DNA of 10,620 nt. It comes from a bacterium (GTDB lineage: Bacteria; Actinomycetota; Acidimicrobiia; Acidimicrobiales; Ilumatobacteraceae). The translations under genes were made by a program, and so were the position numbers. This document shows positions 6,969 to 10,620 of this stretch, one piece after another. The notes under the pieces are model-generated. The model had not been told where the DNA came from. It searched no databases and was given only the letters and a program-made list of their open reading frames with translations. How positions within the stretch are numbered: position 1 is the first letter of the stretch; each line of letters begins with the position of its first letter. Location of the stretch: NCBI GenBank assembly GCA_029978815.1, contig JAPOIQ010000016.1, positions 1 to 10,620 of the forward strand. The letters are read 5' to 3'.

Positions 6969-8489
6969 CTAGTGACGGAAGTGTCGACGTCCGGTAAAGA
7001 CCATTGCGATCCCCGCCTCGTTCGCAGCAGCGATCACTTCATCGTCACGAACACTTCCTCCGGGTTGCACAACAGCGCGAATCCCTGCGGCGACGGCGGC
7101 GTCAAGGCCATCTCTGAATGGGAAGAAGGCATCGCTCGCACACACCCCACCATCCGCACGACCTGCCGACCGCTCAGCAGCAATACGAGATGAATCGAGT
7201 CGGTTCTGTTGGCCGGCACCAATTCCGAACGCTTGCCGATCCTTTGCGTAGACGATGGCGTTTGATGACACCGCCGCGCAAACCTGCCAAGCAAATTCAA
7301 TATCAGCCCACTGTTCGTCTGATGGCGCAACATCGGTCACCACAGACCAATTTGATCTGTCGCTAAGGACCTCGTCGGCCGTTTGAATGAGAAGACCACC
7401 ATCAACGGATCGCACATCGAGTTGACGCGCTTGAGGCTTTGTTGCAGATAACACCCGAAGGTTGGGCTTCGCCGTCAGGATTTCAAGAGCTCCATCTGCA
7501 TAATCGGGTGCCACGACCACTTCGGTGAACACCGGCGCGAGAGACTCAGCCATCAATCGAGTAACCGGTCGATTCACGGCAACAATTCCACCAAATGCGC
7601 TCACCGGATCGCAGTTATGAGCCTTGGTGTACGCCTCCTCAATTGTGTCCGCACTTGCCACCCCGCATGGATTTGCGTGCTTCACAACAACCGCAGTTGG
7701 CTGTTCAAACCGGTGCGCAAGACGCCATGCAGCTTCGGTGTCGTACACGTTGAGGTAGCTCATCTCTTTGCCACCGTGTTGTCTCACCGAATTCCACCAG
7801 CCAAGACTGCTCGTCGGATTCGTAAGATCTCGGTAGCGAGCTCCTGCCTGATGTGGGTTCTCTCCGTAACGGAGGGTCTCGACCTTTTCCAGAGCGAGGT
7901 GAACGGTCCTCGGGAGCTCATCTCGATGTTCGTCATCATCGGTTGAATCGAACCAGCGAACGATCGCAGCGTCATATGCCGCAGTGTGCGCAAAGGCATC
8001 CCTTGCGAGTTGCCTTCGCGTTAACGGTCGAACTGCAGCATGTTCACGGATTTCGTTAACGATGGACTGGTACGCATCGGGATTCACGACGACCGCGACA
8101 TCTGCATGATTCTTTGCCGCAGCTCGCACCAACGCAGGTCCGCCGATGTCGATGAGCTCGATCCCGGGATCGGACGTGAACGGATACAGGTTGACGACGA
8201 CAAGATCGATTGGATCAATGCCAAATTCCTCGAGATCTGCAAGATGCGTCTCGTCCGACCGGTTGGCGAGGATCCCACCATGAACCTTTGGATGAAGCGT
8301 CACCACCCGATGGCCAAGAATCGCCGGGAACCCGGTGATTTCGGCAACATCTGTCACCGGGATTCCCGCCTCAGCAATCACCGAGGCAGTTCCCCCCGAC
8401 GACAGCAATGACCAGCCAAGCCCATGCAGTTCCCGCGCGAATTCGGCTATACCACTCTTGTCGTAGACCGAGACAAGAGCAGTTGGCAT
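6969..8489 (-). CDS. purH: Bifunctional AICAR formyltransferase / IMP cyclohydrolase
   Basis: Catalyses the last two steps of de novo purine synthesis: AICAR plus 10-formyl-THF to FAICAR, then ring closure to IMP. The 506-residue protein (family about 510-530) has the N-terminal MGS-like cyclohydrolase domain (VSVYDKSGI 7-15, SSGGTA 30-35, TLHPKVHGGIL 64-74, VVVNLYPF 97-104, IDIGGP 113-118, RAAAKNH 122-128). The formyltransferase domain has LRYGENPHQ (206-214) and the catalytic KHANPCG (270-276). The C-terminal part has GIGAGQQNR and VVQPGGSVRDDEVI. Tyr102, Asp114 and Lys126 match cyclohydrolase active-site residues, but Val63 stands where human ATIC has Lys66. The start lies 6 bp after the sucD stop and lacks a clear Shine-Dalgarno sequence, so translational coupling is likely. 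No purN gene is next to it. Confidence 0.96.
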   Translation of the reverse strand: MPTALVSVYDKSGIAEFARELHGLGWSLLSSGGTASVIAEAGIPVTDVAEITGFPAILGHRVVTLHPKVHGGILANRSDETHLADLEEFGIDPIDLVVVNLYPFTSDPGIELIDIGGPALVRAAAKNHADVAVVVNPDAYQSIVNEIREHAAVRPLTRRQLARDAFAHTAAYDAAIVRWFDSTDDDEHRDELPRTVHLALEKVETLRYGENPHQAGARYRDLTNPTSSLGWWNSVRQHGGKEMSYLNVYDTEAAWRLAHRFEQPTAVVVKHANPCGVASADTIEEAYTKAHNCDPVSAFGGIVAVNRPVTRLMAESLAPVFTEVVVAPDYADGALEILTAKPNLRVLSATKPQARQLDVRSVDGGLLIQTADEVLSDRSNWSVVTDVAPSDEQWADIEFAWQVCAAVSSNAIVYAKDRQAFGIGAGQQNRLDSSRIAAERSAGRADGGVCASDAFFPFRDGLDAAVAAGIRAVVQPGGSVRDDEVIAAANEAGIAMVFTGRRHFRH

Positions 8490-8495
8490 CTGAAA

Positions 8496-9395
8496 TCAGC
8501 CCAGGTTGGCGACGATTTCTGCCATCAGCTCGCCGGCTTCAGTCGGGTTGAGCCCGATCTTCACCCCGGCTTCAGCCAACGCATCCATCTTGCCTTGAGC
8601 GGTTCCCTTGCCACCTGAAACGATTGCGCCAGCGTGACCCATCTTCTTCCCGGCTGGCGCCGTAACACCAGCGATGTACGCGCTCATTGGCTTGGTCACA
8701 TTCGCCTTGATGTACTCAGCCGCTTCTTCTTCTGCTGAACCGCCAATTTCGCCGATCATGATGATTGCGTGAGTATCTGGATCAGCCTGGAACTGGCTCA
8801 GGCAGTCAATGAAGTTTGTGCCAGGAACGGGGTCTCCACCGATACCCACACAGGTCGACACACCGATACCTTTTTGTTTCAACTCGTACAGCGCCTGGTA
8901 GGTCAATGTGCCAGAGCGGCTCACAATTCCTACGTTGGGACCGTCTGCAGTTGGCGGCAGCGCAATCTCACCTGCAGTAATACCGATGTTGCATTTTCCG
9001 GGGCTGATAATGCCCGGGCAGTTTGGACCGAGCAGTCGGGTGTTGGGGTAGTCGGCGAGCAGCGTGTTGAACACGCGTGCCTCGTCTTGAGCTGGAATAC
9101 CTTCTGTGATGCACACAATAAATGCGACGCCTGCGGCGGCGGCTTCAAGAATCGCAGCCGGTGCTGCCTTTGGCGGAACGGCAACAAATGATGCGTCTGC
9201 TCCAGTGGCGGCCACTGCGTCGGCGACCGTGTCGAAGATTGGAATTCCTTCGACGTCTTGCCCGGCCTTCCCTGGTGTGACACCAGCGACCACATTCGTG
9301 CCGTAGTCACGGTTGCGGAGACCGTGGTACTTGCCCTGTCCACCGGTGAGGCCTTGGACAATGACCTTGGTGTTTTCGTTTACGAAAATCGACAT
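8496..9395 (-). CDS. sucD: Succinate-CoA ligase, alpha subunit
   Basis: The alpha subunit of succinyl-CoA synthetase, which with SucC converts succinyl-CoA, Pi and NDP to succinate, CoA and NTP in the TCA cycle. The 299 residues hold the CoA-binding Rossmann domain (VIVQGLTGGQG 11-21, VAVPPKA 71-77, CITEGIP 95-101). The GPNCPGII motif is at 123-130. The ligase domain has VSRSGTLTYQ (158-167), GIGGDPVPGTNF (184-195) and IGEIGGSAEEEAA (214-226). The phosphohistidine loop GHAGAIVSGGKGTA (253-266) has His254, the equivalent of E. coli His246. A strong ribosome-binding site (GAGAGG) overlaps the TGA stop of sucC, 11 bp upstream, so the two subunits are co-translated. Confidence 0.97.
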   Translation of the reverse strand: MSIFVNENTKVIVQGLTGGQGKYHGLRNRDYGTNVVAGVTPGKAGQDVEGIPIFDTVADAVAATGADASFVAVPPKAAPAAILEAAAAGVAFIVCITEGIPAQDEARVFNTLLADYPNTRLLGPNCPGIISPGKCNIGITAGEIALPPTADGPNVGIVSRSGTLTYQALYELKQKGIGVSTCVGIGGDPVPGTNFIDCLSQFQADPDTHAIIMIGEIGGSAEEEAAEYIKANVTKPMSAYIAGVTAPAGKKMGHAGAIVSGGKGTAQGKMDALAEAGVKIGLNPTEAGELMAEIVANLG

Positions 9396-9401
9396 GGTGT
9401 G

Positions 9402-9409
9402 ACCTCTCA
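9402..9409 (-). promoter_or_regulatory. sucD ribosome-binding site overlapping the sucC stop
   Basis: On the minus strand the sucC TGA is the first part of TGAGAGGT, placing a GAGAGG Shine-Dalgarno sequence 6-7 nt before the sucD ATG. The stop-in-RBS arrangement supports coupled, equimolar translation of the two subunits. Confidence 0.7.
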
Positions 9410-10555
9410 GTTCTTGGCCAGCGCAACAGCGGCGCGGGCTGCATCAAGCATTGTGGGTTCTGAACGAAGTTTCGATTCTGGAATTCCAGCATCGGCAAGA
9501 ATTTGACGTCCTTCTTCGGCATTTGTTCCATCAAGACGGATGACGATTGGAGCGCGAAGGTCGACGCGGTTGAGCGCCTCAACAATGCCTTTCGCTACTT
9601 CTTCACCTCGGGTGATCCCACCAAAGATGTTGATGAAAATTGATGACACGTTCTGATCGAAGTTGATGACCTCAAGTGCTGCTGCCATCACGTCAGCATT
9701 TGCGCCACCGCCAATATCAAGGAAGTTCGCAGCGGAGCCTCCGACCTGGTTCACGACGTCGAGGGTCGACATGGCAAGACCCGCACCATTGGCAATAATT
9801 CCAACGGTTCCGTCGAGGCCGATGTACTGAAGGTCGTGGGTCTTCGCAAGGCGCTCACGCTCATCAAGTTCTTCTGTTTCCGCGTACTCTGCCCATTCTG
9901 GATGGCGGAATACGGCGTTTGCGTCGAGGGTCACCTTTGCGTCGAGCGCGTGCACTTCGCCGGTTGGCTTGAGAATGAGCGGGTTGATTTCTGCGAGGTC
10001 GCAGTCTCCCTCAGAGAAGCAGCGGTACAGCTTGACAAGGATGTCGGCGGTGCCATCAAGAGCCTTCTCGGGAATCTTTGCATCAACAGCTGCTTGACGA
10101 GCAGTTGCGTTATCGAGTCCGACCCCCGGGTCGATGTGAAGCTTGACGATCGCATCGGGATCACTTTCGGCGACAGCCTCAATTTCAACGCCACCCTGGG
10201 CCGACAGCATGAGTAGATGCTTTTTCGCCGCACGATCAAGGGTGAAGCTTGCGTAATACTCCTCTTCGATATCGGAGGCGTGCTCAACCCAGAGGCGCTT
10301 GACCACGTGGCCCTTGATGTCCATGCCAAGAATGTTTCCTGCATGGGTGCGGACCTCGTCAGCGTTAGCGGCGAGTTTGATGCCACCCGCCTTGCCGCGT
10401 CCACCGACTTGCACCTGCGCCTTTACGACGACGGGATATCCCGCGGCCTCTGCGGCAGCGAGGGCCTCATCGACGGTGTCAGCTTTGTCACCCGGGCTTA
10501 CCGGGATGTCAAAGCGAGCAAAGTACTGCTTGCCTTGGTATTCGAACAGGTCCAC
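9407..10555 (-). CDS. sucC: Succinate-CoA ligase, beta subunit
   Basis: The nucleotide-binding beta subunit of succinyl-CoA synthetase. The 382 residues (E. coli 388) begin MDLFEYQGKQYFARF, the usual N-terminus. The ATP-grasp domain has VVVKAQVQVGGRGKAGGIK (41-59), the EEEYYASFTLDR segment and the metal-binding CDLAEINPLI with the following LDAKVTLD. The C-terminal ligase/flavodoxin-like domain has GLDGTVGIIANGAGLAM, NFLDIGGGAN, INIFGGITRGEEVA and RLDGTNAEEG. The nucleotide (ATP or GTP) is not decided by what I can see. The start is a GTG at 10555, supported by AGAGGA 8 nt upstream. It is first in the sucC-sucD-purH run; the promoter probably lies at or beyond the window end. Confidence 0.97.
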   Translation of the reverse strand: MDLFEYQGKQYFARFDIPVSPGDKADTVDEALAAAEAAGYPVVVKAQVQVGGRGKAGGIKLAANADEVRTHAGNILGMDIKGHVVKRLWVEHASDIEEEYYASFTLDRAAKKHLLMLSAQGGVEIEAVAESDPDAIVKLHIDPGVGLDNATARQAAVDAKIPEKALDGTADILVKLYRCFSEGDCDLAEINPLILKPTGEVHALDAKVTLDANAVFRHPEWAEYAETEELDERERLAKTHDLQYIGLDGTVGIIANGAGLAMSTLDVVNQVGGSAANFLDIGGGANADVMAAALEVINFDQNVSSIFINIFGGITRGEEVAKGIVEALNRVDLRAPIVIRLDGTNAEEGRQILADAGIPESKLRSEPTMLDAARAAVALAKN

Positions 10556-10563
10556 TGGTTCAG

Positions 10564-10569
10564 TCCTCT
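10564..10569 (-). promoter_or_regulatory. sucC ribosome-binding site
   Basis: AGAGGA on the minus strand lies 8 nt before the GTG at 10555. It fixes this GTG as the start, which also agrees with the family N-terminus. Confidence 0.7.
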
Positions 10570-10602
10570 CGTTGATCGAGTGTTGACTCCAACCAAGAAC
10601 TA

Positions 10603-10617
10603 ATCGCTTTGAGCGAT
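10603..10617. other. Short perfect inverted repeat upstream of sucC
   Basis: ATCGCT-TTG-AGCGAT: 6-bp arms with a 3-nt spacer, centred 55 bp before the sucC start. It could be an operator for the sucCD-purH unit or part of a hairpin belonging to an upstream gene. The window ends 3 bp later, so context is missing. Confidence 0.3.
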
Positions 10618-10620
10618 GCT

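Noticed and set aside
1..10620. Mobile element, CRISPR array, phage, toxin-antitoxin, defence system or RNA gene
   Set aside because: I saw no transposase, integrase, spaced repeats, tRNA-like cloverleaf or defence-type domain. Nearly all the DNA is accounted for by intact genes, most of them in recognised housekeeping or conserved families.

Overview
The window reads as an ordinary chromosomal housekeeping segment of an actinobacterium (Actinomycetota). It is most likely from the Acidimicrobiia side of the phylum. The reasons are: a DUF3097 gene (a family I know only from actinobacteria), a membrane H+-pyrophosphatase, a cytosolic-type malate dehydrogenase near sucCD and purH (a known actinobacterial neighbourhood), frequent GTG starts, and base composition that looks mid-50s % GC by eye. 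Only family resemblance supports the class-level placement.

Layout. Positions 2-133 (+) hold the last 43 codons of hppA, closed by a strong intrinsic terminator. Next come DUF3097 (-, 226-1050) and, divergently, a DUF4349 lipoprotein (+, about 1080-2027). The DUF4349 gene overlaps tail-to-tail by 32 bp with a tryptophan-rich conserved hypothetical (-, 1996-2670). Divergent to that are an SCP2-like gene (+, 2692-3117) and deoD purine nucleoside phosphorylase (+, 3139-3852). From 3886 to 10555 everything is on the minus strand. In transcription order it is sucC, sucD, purH, an acyltransferase-3/SGNH membrane protein, and mdh.

How the genes fit together. sucC, sucD and purH are packed with gaps of 11 and 6 bp and look like one transcription unit joining a TCA-cycle step to the last two steps of IMP synthesis. 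mdh, the second TCA gene, probably has its own promoter. deoD adds purine salvage. The acyltransferase is a cell-surface glycan-modification type gene sitting between purH and mdh. Genes are dense and no gene-free stretch exceeds 100 bp.

I found no mobile element, CRISPR array, RNA gene, phage gene or defence system, and I do not think the window holds a new multi-gene system. The points most worth a second look are a substituted IMP-cyclohydrolase active-site position in PurH, the absence of purN next to purH, a probable leaderless promoter for deoD, nested palindromes in the mdh promoter region, and two poorly characterised genes (DUF3097 and the tryptophan-rich protein).
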